NCBI GenBank assembly: GCA_030152505.1
Contig: JASLJO010000088.1
Coordinates: 1-29,212, forward strand
Length of the DNA stretch: 29,212 bases
Direction of reading: 5' to 3'
Origin: Solirubrobacterales bacterium
Lineage (GTDB): Bacteria; Actinomycetota; Thermoleophilia; Solirubrobacterales; 70-9
In this document: in pieces, positions 20,925 to 28,572 of the stretch
Numbering within the stretch: position 1 is the first letter of the stretch
Layout: each line of letters starts with the position of its first letter
Translations under genes and position numbers: made by a program
The notes under the pieces: model-generated
Seen by the model: only the letters and a program-made list of their open reading frames with translations
What the model was told of the DNA's origin: nothing
Database searches by the model: none

Positions 20925-22178
20925 ATGGCGGACACGGAACGAGGCGACATCATCCCCGAACGAGAGGACCACGACGCGGTGATCGTCGGCGCGAGCCTGG
21001 CCGGCTGCTCGACCGCGATCCAGCTCGGCCGCGCGGGCGCGCGGGTGGCCCTGATCGAGCAGCGACCCGACCCGGCGGCCTTCAAGCGCACCTGCTCGCA
21101 CTACATCCAGGCCTCAGCCGTGCCGGCGCTCGAACGGCTCGGGCTGCTCGAGCCGATGATGGCCGCCGGGGCGCTGCGCTCGCGCGCCCGGGTCCACACC
21201 CCCTGGGGCTGGATCGCCGCTTCGCCTGAGCGAGCTGGCCAAGGCGTCAACCTGCGCCGCGAGCGGCTCGACCCGCTGATCCGCGAGACCGCCGCGTCGA
21301 CGCCGGGGGTCGACCTGTCGCTCGGCCTCGCCGCCCGCGGGCTGCTGCGCGAGGGCGGCGCCTGGCGCGGCGTCGTCGCCGCCGACCCCGAGGGGAGGGA
21401 GACGACCCTGCGCGGCAGGCTCGTGATCGGCGCCGACGGGCGGGACTCGCGCGTCGCGGAGCTCGCCGGCCTCTCCGGCAGGACGCTGCCGCACGGTCGC
21501 TTCGCCTACGGCGCCTACTACGAGGGGCCGATGCCCGACCACTTCCCCGACAGCGCGCTGTGGTTCCTCGATCCGGACGTCGGCGCGGCCTTCCCGACCG
21601 ACGGCGGGCTCGTCTTCTACGTCGCCATGCCGACCAAGCGCCGGCTCGCCGAGTTCAAGCAGGACCCCGAGCAGGCCCTCGTCGCACACGTCGCCGGCAT
21701 GCCGGACGCGCCGCCGATCCGCGAGTCGCGTCGCGTCAGCCCGGTGATCGGCAAGCTCGAGATGCCCAACCGCGTGCGCGGCCCGATCGCGCCCGGCCTC
21801 GCCCTGATCGGGGATGCGGCGCTGGCGGCAGACCCGCTCTTCGGCGTCGGCTGTGGCTGGGCCTTCCAATCGGCCGAGTGGCTGGCCGATGCGATCACCC
21901 CCGGCCTGCGTGGCGAGGAGCCACTCGAGCGGGGGCTGAAGCGCTACCGGCGCCGTCATCGACGGGAGCTGCGCATGCACGCGTTCCAGGTCAACGAGTA
22001 CGCGACCGGCCGACGCTTTTCCCGCCCCGAACGGGTGCTGATGGCCGCGGCTGCTTCCGACCCAGAGCTCGCCGCCCGCTTCGATGCCTTCGCCACGCGG
22101 CGGATCAAGCCGCAGCGGGCGCTGGTGACGGTGGTCCCGCGCGCGCTCATGGTCAGCGCGCGTCGGGCTTTCGGCTGA
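20925..22178 (+). CDS. FAD-dependent monooxygenase / geranylgeranyl reductase-like oxidoreductase
   Basis: This 417-residue flavoprotein has the three FAD fingerprints of the PHBH/geranylgeranyl reductase family. They are AVIVGASLAGCSTAIQLGRA at ~18-37 (here GASLAG), VIGADGRDSRVA at ~167-178, and LIGDAALAADPLFGVGCGWAF at ~293. The family hydroxylates or reduces aromatic or isoprenoid substrates with NAD(P)H; halogenases are also related, but no halogenase WxWxIP motif is seen. ATG 20925 follows AGGGAG by 5 bases. It is divergent from PadR and 59 bases upstream of the ABC exporter, suggesting a small detoxification or secondary-metabolite cluster. Confidence 0.85.
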   Translation: MADTERGDIIPEREDHDAVIVGASLAGCSTAIQLGRAGARVALIEQRPDPAAFKRTCSHYIQASAVPALERLGLLEPMMAAGALRSRARVHTPWGWIAASPERAGQGVNLRRERLDPLIRETAASTPGVDLSLGLAARGLLREGGAWRGVVAADPEGRETTLRGRLVIGADGRDSRVAELAGLSGRTLPHGRFAYGAYYEGPMPDHFPDSALWFLDPDVGAAFPTDGGLVFYVAMPTKRRLAEFKQDPEQALVAHVAGMPDAPPIRESRRVSPVIGKLEMPNRVRGPIAPGLALIGDAALAADPLFGVGCGWAFQSAEWLADAITPGLRGEEPLERGLKRYRRRHRRELRMHAFQVNEYATGRRFSRPERVLMAAAASDPELAARFDAFATRRIKPQRALVTVVPRALMVSARRAFG

Positions 22179-22237
22179 CTCAGCCGAGCGGTGCGGACCG
22201 GTAGCTTCCGAGGCTCAACGCCGAACCGGGAGCAACG

Positions 22238-23257
22238 ATGGAAGACAACACTCGAGGCCGTGCCGGGATCGAAGCCGACGAGCTGGTGCGCGAGTTCAAG
22301 AACGGGCCGCGGGCAGTGGACGGGATCGACCTGCGGGTCGCGCCGGGAGAGATCTACGGCTTCCTCGGTCCCAACGGGGCGGGCAAGTCGACCACGGTGC
22401 TGATGCTGACCACGCTGCTGCCGCCGACCGCGGGCAGCGCCCGGGTGGCCGGCTACGACATCGCCAGCGAAGGCGGCCGGGTGCGCGGCGCAATCGGCGC
22501 CGCTCTGCAGGAGGCGGCGCTCGATCCGCTGCTGACCGGGCGCGAGCACATGCGCCTGCAGACCGCCCTGCACGGCCTGCCGAAGGCTGAGCGGGAGGAG
22601 CGCAGTGACGAGCTGCTCGCCCGCGTCGGCCTCTCCGAGGCCGCGGACCGCAAGGTCGGCGAGTACTCGGGCGGGATGAAACGGCGGCTCGACCTGGCGC
22701 TGGCCCTGGTCCACCGGCCGCGCATCCTCTTCCTCGACGAGCCGACCACCGGGCTCGACATCCAGAGCCGCACCGCGCTCTGGGACGAGGTCTCCGGACT
22801 GGCAAAGGAGGGCGTCACCGTCTTCCTCACCACCCAGTACCTGGAGGAGGCGGACGCGCTCGCCGACCGGGTCGGGATCATCGACCACGGCCACATCGTC
22901 GCCGAGGGCACCCCGGCCGAGCTCAAGGCCGAGATCGGCCGGCCCACGGTCGAGGCGGTGCCGCGCGACCCGGCCGACCAGGAGAGAGTGGCGGAGGCAC
23001 TGCGCCCCTTCGGCGAGCGATGCGACGCGACGCGACGCGGCGGCGCCTCGGTGCGACTGGAGGGCGGCGAGTCCCAGCTCGCCGACGTCGTCCGCGCCCT
23101 CGACGCCGGTGGCATCGCGATCGAGCAGCTGCAGCTGCACGCGCCTTCGCTCGACGACGTCTTCCTCGCCAAGACCGGACGCTCGCTGGAGGGCGCCGGC
23201 GAGGAGCCGGCGGATGAGCCCGGCAGCGAGGAAATGGAGGCGGTCGGCGCATCGTGA
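22238..23257 (+). CDS. ABC transporter ATP-binding protein, DrrA type
   Basis: This 339-residue ATPase has Walker A GPNGAGKST at 44-52, the Q-loop (ALQEAALDPLLTG), the signature YSGGMKRRLDLALALVHRP, Walker B ILFLDEPTTGLD, and the H-loop TTQYLEEAD. The C-terminal ~90 residues carry the DrrA-type extension, with ADVVRALDAGGIAIEQLQLHAPSLDDVFLAKTG. This family powers export of antibiotics such as daunorubicin, but the substrate here is unknown. ATG 22238 follows GGGAGC; TAGCTT at 22202 may be its -10. The stop overlaps the permease start by 4 bases. Confidence 0.93.
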   Translation: MEDNTRGRAGIEADELVREFKNGPRAVDGIDLRVAPGEIYGFLGPNGAGKSTTVLMLTTLLPPTAGSARVAGYDIASEGGRVRGAIGAALQEAALDPLLTGREHMRLQTALHGLPKAEREERSDELLARVGLSEAADRKVGEYSGGMKRRLDLALALVHRPRILFLDEPTTGLDIQSRTALWDEVSGLAKEGVTVFLTTQYLEEADALADRVGIIDHGHIVAEGTPAELKAEIGRPTVEAVPRDPADQERVAEALRPFGERCDATRRGGASVRLEGGESQLADVVRALDAGGIAIEQLQLHAPSLDDVFLAKTGRSLEGAGEEPADEPGSEEMEAVGAS

Positions 23258-24033
23258 GCGCCACCCTCCGCACCCAGGTCGGTCAGCTGGCGCGGCGCTC
23301 GGTACTGCGCACCCTGCGCCAGCCGGGGCAGATCGTGCCCGCGTTGGTCTTCCCGCTCTTCCTGCTCGCGGTGAACTCGGGGGGGTTGAAAGACGCGACC
23401 AACCTGCCCGGCTTCCCCACCGACTCCTACCTCACCTTCGCCCTCGCCGTGCCCTTCATGCAGGGGGCGCTGTTCTCGGTGATGAACGCCGGCACCGACC
23501 TCGCCCGCGACATCGAGACCGGCTTCCTCAACCGCCTGGCGCTGACTCCGCTGCACGGTGCGGCGCTGCTCAGCGGCCTGCTCGCGGGCGCCGTCGTGCT
23601 CGGCCTGGTCCAAGCCGTGGTCTACCTCAGCGTCGGCCTGATCGCCGGCGCCGAACTGGCGGCAGGCGCGGGAGGAGCCCTGGTCATCGTCGCGCTCTCG
23701 GTCTCGATCACCGTCGCCTTCGGCACGATCGGCCTCTTCGCCGCCCTGCGCACCGGCACCGGCGAGGCGGTGCAGGGCCTCTTCCCGCTCTTCTTCGTCG
23801 CCCTCTTCCTCTCCTCGATGGCGCTGCCGCTGGAACTGCTGCAGACCGACTGGTTCCACGCTGTCGCCAGCGCCAACCCGGTCTCCTACCCGCTGCAGGC
23901 CTTCCGCTCGCTGCTGATCGAAGGCTGGAACCTGGGCGAGCTGGCGCTCGGCTTCGCCATCGCGGGAGCGATCCTCGTGATCGGCATGACCGCGGCCGCA
24001 AGCGCGCTGAAGACGAGGCTGGTGAGGACGTGA
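23254..24033 (+). CDS. ABC-2 type permease, DrrB type (first)
   Basis: This 259-residue membrane protein has about six membrane helices, including IVPALVFPLFLLAV, LLSGLLAGAVVLGLVQAVVYLSVGL, GALVIVALSVSITVAFGTIGLFAAL and LFPLFFVALFLSSMALP. It shows the ABC-2 marker WFHAVASANPVSYPLQAFRSLL. With the ATPase and the second permease it should form an exporter. The GTG overlaps the ATPase stop. The stop overlaps the GTG of the next gene (GTGA), so all three are translationally coupled. Confidence 0.9.
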   Translation: MSATLRTQVGQLARRSVLRTLRQPGQIVPALVFPLFLLAVNSGGLKDATNLPGFPTDSYLTFALAVPFMQGALFSVMNAGTDLARDIETGFLNRLALTPLHGAALLSGLLAGAVVLGLVQAVVYLSVGLIAGAELAAGAGGALVIVALSVSITVAFGTIGLFAALRTGTGEAVQGLFPLFFVALFLSSMALPLELLQTDWFHAVASANPVSYPLQAFRSLLIEGWNLGELALGFAIAGAILVIGMTAAASALKTRLVRT

Positions 24034-24794
24034 CCCGCAAGATCGCCCTCGCCGTCGCCTGGCGCAGCATCCACAACTTCCTCACCAACCCGGCGTTTCT
24101 CGCGCCGGGCATCCTCTTCCCGCTCTTCTTCTTCATCGCCTTCGCCGGCGGCCTCTCGGCGATCTCCGGGACGCCCGGCTTCGACTTCCCCAGCGGCTAC
24201 ACCGCCTTCCAGTTCGTCTTCGTCCTGCTCCAGTCGGCGGCCTTCGGCGGCGTCTTCACCGGCTTCGGCATCGCCCGCGACTTCGAGACCGGCTTCGCCC
24301 GCCGTTACCTGCTGGCGGCGACCGACCGGCGGGGGATCGTCGCCGGCTACGCGATCGCGGCACTGACGCGAGCGTTGATCACCTGGACGGTGCTGACCGT
24401 GGTGGCGCTGATCGCTGGGATGGAAGTGGGCGGCGGCGGGGTGGAACTGTTCGGCCTCTACGGCCTCGCCGTGTTGGTCAACCTGGCGGCGACGATGTGG
24501 GCGGCCGGGGTGGCGATGCGGGTGCGCTCGATCCAGGGCGGGCCGCTGATGCAGTTCCCCGTCTTCCTCATCCTCTTCCTCGCCCCCGTCTACGTGCCGC
24601 TCTCGCTGCTCAGCGGCTGGATCCACGCGGTCGCCTCAGTCAACCCGGTCACCGCGCTGCTCGAGGCCGGCCGCGGCTTCATCTCCGGCGAGCCGGCCCA
24701 AGTCGCACTCGCCTTCGCAGTCGCCACCGTGCTACCGGTCCTCTTCGCCCTCTGGGCAAGGGGCGGCCTCAAACGAGCTGAAGCCGCGGGCTGA
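24030..24794 (+). CDS. ABC-2 type permease, DrrB type (second)
   Basis: This 254-residue protein parallels the first permease. It shows FLAPGILFPLFFFIAFAGGL near the start, GIARDFETGFARRYLLAATDRR on the cytosolic side, and SGWIHAVASVNPVTALLEAGRGFISG, the ABC-2 marker. Six membrane helices are likely. Two distinct permeases after one DrrA suggest a heterodimeric channel. The GTG at 24030 overlaps the TGA of the preceding gene. The gene ends 32 bases from the convergent VOC gene, with no strong hairpin between. Confidence 0.9.
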   Translation: MTRKIALAVAWRSIHNFLTNPAFLAPGILFPLFFFIAFAGGLSAISGTPGFDFPSGYTAFQFVFVLLQSAAFGGVFTGFGIARDFETGFARRYLLAATDRRGIVAGYAIAALTRALITWTVLTVVALIAGMEVGGGGVELFGLYGLAVLVNLAATMWAAGVAMRVRSIQGGPLMQFPVFLILFLAPVYVPLSLLSGWIHAVASVNPVTALLEAGRGFISGEPAQVALAFAVATVLPVLFALWARGGLKRAEAAG

Positions 24795-24825
24795 TCCGCT
24801 CCCGGGGAATGAGGGGGCCTCCGCC

Positions 24826-25194
24826 CTACTCCGAGCCGCGGACCAGGCCGATGAGGTGACCCTCCGGGTCTTTGAATTGACCAAGCTCTATTTCGCCCAT
24901 GATCGTCTCGGGGCCCATGATGCGGGTGCCGCCCAGCTGCTCGGCCTTCTGCAGCGCCGCCTCGATGTCGGGCACGGCAACGTAGAAGGTGACGTGGCCC
25001 TCGTAACCATCGGGGCCGGGGCCGATACCGCCGCCGATGCTTCCCATGTTGGATGGGTTGTCCTCGCCTTTGACGATCCCGTAGTTCATCGGGTTGCTCG
25101 CGTCGATGCTCCACCCGAACAGGTCCGAGTAGTAGCTCTGCAGCTTGCCTCCGTCCTTGCCGACCACCTCGAAGTGAACGACTGGCTGTCCCAT
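24826..25194 (-). CDS. VOC family (glyoxalase-like) protein
   Basis: This 122-residue protein is a single VOC module pair (paired beta-alpha-beta-beta-beta). It has QPVVHFEVVGKDGGKLQSYYSDLFGW at the start, GGIGPGPDGYEGHVTFYVAVPDIEAALQKAEQLGG in the middle and GQFKDPEGHLIGLV at the end. Metal ligands in such proteins come from His/Glu of the paired repeats; His8 and the His of EGHV and EGHL are candidates. The role (dioxygenase, isomerase or resistance) cannot be read. ATG 25194 follows AAAGGAGAGGG. The MFS gene lies directly upstream on the same strand, with palindromic copy F between them. Confidence 0.88.
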   Translation of the reverse strand: MGQPVVHFEVVGKDGGKLQSYYSDLFGWSIDASNPMNYGIVKGEDNPSNMGSIGGGIGPGPDGYEGHVTFYVAVPDIEAALQKAEQLGGTRIMGPETIMGEIELGQFKDPEGHLIGLVRGSE

Positions 25195-25214
25195 ATCCCT
25201 CTCCTTTGTGTAGG

Positions 25215-25263
25215 GACGAGGTCTACGTTGAGCCCCTAACAGGGGCCAAACGTAGATCTCGTC
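25215..25263. repeat. Dispersed palindromic element, copy F
   Basis: GACGAGGTCTACGTT (25215-25229) pairs with AACGTAGATCTCGTC (25249-25263) with one wobble. CCCC and GGGG form the apical stem. Read on the minus strand the centre is TTAGGGGCTCAACG, matching the core of copy A. It lies between the MFS stop and the VOC start and may end the MFS transcript. Confidence 0.7.
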
Positions 25264-25277
25264 TGATTCCAAGTTCT

Positions 25278-26801
25278 CTATCCGACCTCCGAGTAGGCGG
25301 GCTCGCGGGCGCCGCCCTGTTCCTCCTTGCTCGCCTCGGCCTCGGCCATCGCCGCCGGGTCCGGCATCGGTTCGGAGCGCAGGACGAAAATCGCGATCGC
25401 CAGCGCGACGCCGACCAATCCGGCACCCACCAGGTAGGCGAGGTGGAAGCCGGAGTTGAGCGCCGCGGCGTGCGAGGCGCCATCGGAGAGCAGCCCGTCG
25501 GTGCGCTCGGCCGCCAGCGTGGCGAGGACGGCGAGGCCGATCGCCCCGCCAACCTGCGCGCTGGTGTTGACCACGCCCGAGGCGAGACCGGCGTCACTCG
25601 GGGTCGCACCCGACATCGCCAGCGTCATCAGCGAAGGGAACGAGATGCCGATCCCGACGCCGATCAGCAGCATCGGCGCAAGCAGGTCGGCGAGGTAGTC
25701 GCCGTCGACCGGGGTGCGCGCCAGGGCGAGCAGGGCAAGGGCGACCAGGACCATCCCGGGGATCAACATCCGGCGCGGGCCGAAACGCATGATCAATTTT
25801 TCCGAGTAGCCGAGCGAGAGCGTGCCCATCACCAGCGTCGCCGGCAGGAAGGCAAGCCCAACCTGCAACGGGTCGTAGCCGAGGACCTGCTGCATGTAGA
25901 GGGCGCCGAGGAAGAACATGCCGAACATCCCCGCGACGAGCAGCATCTGGAGGGCGTTGGCCCCCGAAACATTGCGCGAGCGGAAGAGTCGCAATGGCAT
26001 CAGCGGGTTGGCGATGCGCGCCTGGCGCACGACGAAGGCGGTCTCCAGCGCCAGCGAGATCGCGCCGAGGATCAGCGTCTGGGTGGAGCCCCAGCCGTTT
26101 TCGGAGACCTCGAGGATCGTGTAGACGCCGAGCATCAGGCCGGCGGTGATCAGCACCGCGCCGATGATGTCGGCGCCCTCGCCGAAGCCGAGGCCGCCCC
26201 CGGCGGAGATCAGCCGCCGCGTCATCACCGCGGTGGCGATACCGATCGGCAGATTGATGAAGAAGATCCAGTGCCAGGCGATTGCCTCGGTCAGCACGCC
26301 ACCGATCAACAGGCCAATCGTGCCGCCGGCGGAGGCGACGAAGCCGTAGACGCCGATCGCTTTCGCCTGCTCGCGCGGCTCCGGGAACATCGTCACGATC
26401 ATCCCGAGGATCACCGCCGAGGTGAGCGCGCCGCCGATCCCCTGGATGAAGCGGGCGCCGATCAGCATCCCCTCGGTCTGCGAGAGGCCGCAGAGCAGCG
26501 AAGCGGTGGTGAAGACCGCGAGGCCGGTGAGGAAGACGCGGCGCTGGCCGAGCAGGTCGCCGAGCCGGCCGGCGAGCAGCAGCAGGCCGCCGAAGGGGAC
26601 GAGGTAGGCATTGACCACCCAGGCGAGGTTGCTCTGCGAGAAGCCGAGATCGTCTTGGATCGACGGCAGGGCGACGTTGACGATCGTGATGTCGAGGACG
26701 ATCATCAGCATCCCGGCGCAGAGGACGTAGAGCGCGAGCCAGCGGTTTCCGTCCTCGCTGGCGGTCGTCACTGGTCCGGCTGCTGCTGCGTTGGCGCTCA
26801 T
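25278..26801 (-). CDS. MFS multidrug exporter, DHA2 (EmrB/QacA) type
   Basis: This 507-residue protein has the 14-helix DHA2 layout. Helix 1 carries VLCAGMLMIVLDITIVNVALPSI, containing the family's LDxTIVNVALP motif. AGRLGDLLGQRRVFLTGL is the loop 2-3 motif A, and GARFIQGIGGALTSAVILGMI follows in helix 4. A cytosolic tail of about 30 residues ends the protein. It is a proton-driven exporter of drugs or dyes; the substrate is unknown. ATG 26801 follows GAAGGAGG. It is divergent from an HxlR regulator, and the AT-rich gap between carries two palindromes, so repression by that regulator is likely. Confidence 0.93.
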   Translation of the reverse strand: MSANAAAAGPVTTASEDGNRWLALYVLCAGMLMIVLDITIVNVALPSIQDDLGFSQSNLAWVVNAYLVPFGGLLLLAGRLGDLLGQRRVFLTGLAVFTTASLLCGLSQTEGMLIGARFIQGIGGALTSAVILGMIVTMFPEPREQAKAIGVYGFVASAGGTIGLLIGGVLTEAIAWHWIFFINLPIGIATAVMTRRLISAGGGLGFGEGADIIGAVLITAGLMLGVYTILEVSENGWGSTQTLILGAISLALETAFVVRQARIANPLMPLRLFRSRNVSGANALQMLLVAGMFGMFFLGALYMQQVLGYDPLQVGLAFLPATLVMGTLSLGYSEKLIMRFGPRRMLIPGMVLVALALLALARTPVDGDYLADLLAPMLLIGVGIGISFPSLMTLAMSGATPSDAGLASGVVNTSAQVGGAIGLAVLATLAAERTDGLLSDGASHAAALNSGFHLAYLVGAGLVGVALAIAIFVLRSEPMPDPAAMAEAEASKEEQGGAREPAYSEVG

Positions 26802-26844
26802 CTCGGCCGCCTCCTTCGGGTCGTGGTCGTCATTGCGGCTACCC

Positions 26845-26894
26845 TAGCAAATAGTTGCTAAACAGGACTACTTGGTTGCAAATTTGTATCAAGT
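26845..26894. promoter_or_regulatory. Two palindromes in the MFS/HxlR divergent promoter
   Basis: TAGCAA-ATAG-TTGCTA (26845-26860) is a 6-4-6 palindrome next to TAGGGT, the likely MFS -10 on the minus strand. A second, larger dyad spans 26870-26894, with outer ACTTG/CAAGT and inner CAAATTTG. Both are AT-rich compared with the surroundings and are candidate operators of the HxlR protein. Confidence 0.55.
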
Positions 26895-26910
26895 GTCTAA
26901 ACTGGTCCCG

Positions 26911-27576
26911 ATGGGAACGAAGCGTTCATACGGAGAGGCGTGCCGCTTCGCCCATGCGCTCGACCTCGTCGGCGAGCGCTGGGCGCTGTTGGTGGTGCGC
27001 GAGCTGCTGCTCGGCCCAAAGCGCTTCACCGACCTGCGCGAGGGGCTCCCCCACGCCAGCCCCAACATCCTCTCCGAGAGGTTGCGCGAGCTGGAACAGG
27101 CCGGTGTCCTCCATCGTCGCAAACTGCCGCCGCCGGCGGCAGCGCAGGTCTACGAGCTGACCGAGTGGGGTGCGGAGCTGGAGCCGGTCGTGACCGGGCT
27201 CGGCGCCTGGGGAGCGCGCTCGCCGGTCCCGCCCGAGCACCGCGAGATCGGCCCCGACTCGATCGTCCTCGCCCTGCGTTCCCTGTTCGACCCCAAGGCC
27301 GCGGGCGATCTGGCCGGGAGCTATGAGCTGCGTATCGGCGAGGACGCCTACCGCGTAGAGGTCGCCGACGGCGAACTGAAGCTGGGACGGAAACCGGCGG
27401 AGAGCCCCACGGTGACGGTCGCAGTCGAGGAGGCCGGGGCCTTGGCGGCGATCCTCACCCACGAGCTGCCGCTCGAGGCGGCGCTTGCCTCGGGTGCGGT
27501 GAAGCTCAAGGGCTCAAAGCGCGAGGCCTCGCGCTTCTTCCGCCTCTTCCCGATGCCCGAACCACAGCTCGCGTAA
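26911..27576 (+). CDS. HxlR-family regulator with a C-terminal SCP2-like domain
   Basis: This 221-residue protein has an HxlR winged helix at 5-95. It shows ACRFAHALDLVGERWALLVVRELLLGPKRFTDLREGLPHASPNILSERLRELEQAGVL in successive pieces, and the wing AQVYELTEWG. The invariant Cys of HxlR near residue 11 is present (EACRF), which in some members senses electrophiles or oxidants. Residues ~110-221 add an SCP2/sterol-carrier-like domain (YELRIGEDAYRVEVADGELKL, ILTHELPLEAALASGAVKLKG), likely a ligand pocket. It probably represses the divergent MFS exporter. ATG 26911 starts the basic GTKRSYGEAC; no strong ribosome site is seen. Confidence 0.88.
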   Translation: MGTKRSYGEACRFAHALDLVGERWALLVVRELLLGPKRFTDLREGLPHASPNILSERLRELEQAGVLHRRKLPPPAAAQVYELTEWGAELEPVVTGLGAWGARSPVPPEHREIGPDSIVLALRSLFDPKAAGDLAGSYELRIGEDAYRVEVADGELKLGRKPAESPTVTVAVEEAGALAAILTHELPLEAALASGAVKLKGSKREASRFFRLFPMPEPQLA

Positions 27577-27617
27577 GACCGATCCCGGTAGGGGTGAAAC
27601 CCCTACCGGGATCGGTC
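27577..27617. terminator. Perfect 18-bp hairpin between convergent genes
   Basis: GACCGATCCCGGTAGGGG (27577-27594) pairs perfectly with 27600-27617 around a TGAAA loop. It begins on the base after the HxlR stop and ends 18 bases before the esterase stop on the other strand. It is a shared terminator. Its centre (TAGGGGTGAAACC) also resembles the palindromic repeat core. Confidence 0.8.
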
Positions 27618-27635
27618 CATATGGTTGGTCCTAGC

Positions 27636-28502
27636 TCATTTGGCAACCGGTCCGAGAATGGCGGCTGCCCCCGTCATCCCCGCCAGGTTGGGGTGGATCG
27701 GGGCCGCCGGGTTGGTCGGCACGACCGGCTCGACCCAGCGGGTCGAGGAACCCTTGCAGGCGTCGTGACCGATGCTGGCGTTGTACCAGTTGACCAGGGT
27801 CGCACCGTTGGCGGCGGCCTGCGTGGCGAGCATCGCGTTCAGTTCTTTCTCCTTCGAACGCAGGTAGGGAACATCCCCGAAGCCGATCGGCATCTGCGGC
27901 CAGCAGCCGAAGCCGGTCTCGGGGAAGATCGCCGCGTAGTTGACGACGAACACTTTGGCGCTCGGCGAGCGCGAGTGGATCCCCTGCAGGACCGCCGCGA
28001 CTTTGGGCGCCGTGGCCGCGATCCGTTCGGCGATCTGGTCTTTGCCGCCGGAGTCGTATTTGTCTTTGCACGGCGTGCTGAACGGGTTGACCGTGATGCA
28101 GCTCAGGGCGATTTCAGAGAAGCCGATGTCGTTGCCGCCGATCGTCAGCGACACGCGCGTCGTTTCGGCGTCGAGCGAGTCGAACTGCGGCGGGTTGGTG
28201 CCGAGTTCGGTTTCCTGGGGGCTGGTCATGTCGGTCGTGGTGGCACCGCTGCAGGTCGCGTCGCGCAGCGTCAGGCCGATCGTCGGCGCCACCAGGTGGG
28301 CGTAGTTGTGGTCGGATTTGAGGCAGCCGAGCGGCGCGATCTGGTTGGGGATGACCGGGCCGGCCGCGTAGGAGTCGCCGAGCGCAACGTAGTTCGCCGC
28401 GCGGGCGGCACCCGCGAAGGCGGCAAGCGACACCAACATCACGACCGCCACGACCGCGATGCGCCGCAACCGCCGTGGGCTGGACTGGATTGACTGGTTC
28501 AT
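27636..28502 (-). CDS. Secreted SGNH/GDSL esterase
   Basis: This 288-residue protein has a signal peptide (RRIAVVAVVMLVSLAAFAGAARA). The SGNH blocks follow: LGDSYAAG at 41-48 with Ser44 as nucleophile, the oxyanion Gly in CSGATTTD, SLTIGGNDIGF with the GxND block, and IHPNLAGM near 270 carrying the catalytic His. Paired Cys (GCL...TCS, SCI...PCK, GCW...ACK) suggest three disulfides, as in Streptomyces GDSL lipases of similar length. It should hydrolyse lipid or acyl esters outside the cell. ATG 28502 follows GAGAGGAGAGAGAG, a strong ribosome site. Confidence 0.92.
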   Translation of the reverse strand: MNQSIQSSPRRLRRIAVVAVVMLVSLAAFAGAARAANYVALGDSYAAGPVIPNQIAPLGCLKSDHNYAHLVAPTIGLTLRDATCSGATTTDMTSPQETELGTNPPQFDSLDAETTRVSLTIGGNDIGFSEIALSCITVNPFSTPCKDKYDSGGKDQIAERIAATAPKVAAVLQGIHSRSPSAKVFVVNYAAIFPETGFGCWPQMPIGFGDVPYLRSKEKELNAMLATQAAANGATLVNWYNASIGHDACKGSSTRWVEPVVPTNPAAPIHPNLAGMTGAAAILGPVAK

Positions 28503-28529
28503 CTCTCTCTCCTCTCGATTGGGATGCGT

Positions 28530-28558
28530 GGTAGAGGGAACGACGGCTCGCCCCTACC
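28530..28558 (-). terminator. Hairpin after the dnaE2 fragment
   Basis: GGTAGAGGG (28530-28538) pairs with CCCCTACC (28551-28558) with one bulged base. It lies between the dnaE2 stop and the esterase ribosome site, in the path of both. The left arm GCGTGGTAGAGG is identical to that of copy D, so it may be a degenerate member of the repeat family. Confidence 0.45.
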
Positions 28559-28572
28559 CATAGTTATCTAAG

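Noticed and set aside
25206..26861. Long plus-strand open frame opposite the MFS exporter.
   Set aside because: Composition is Asp/Glu/Gln/His/Arg-rich low complexity, typical of an antisense shadow of a membrane protein gene.
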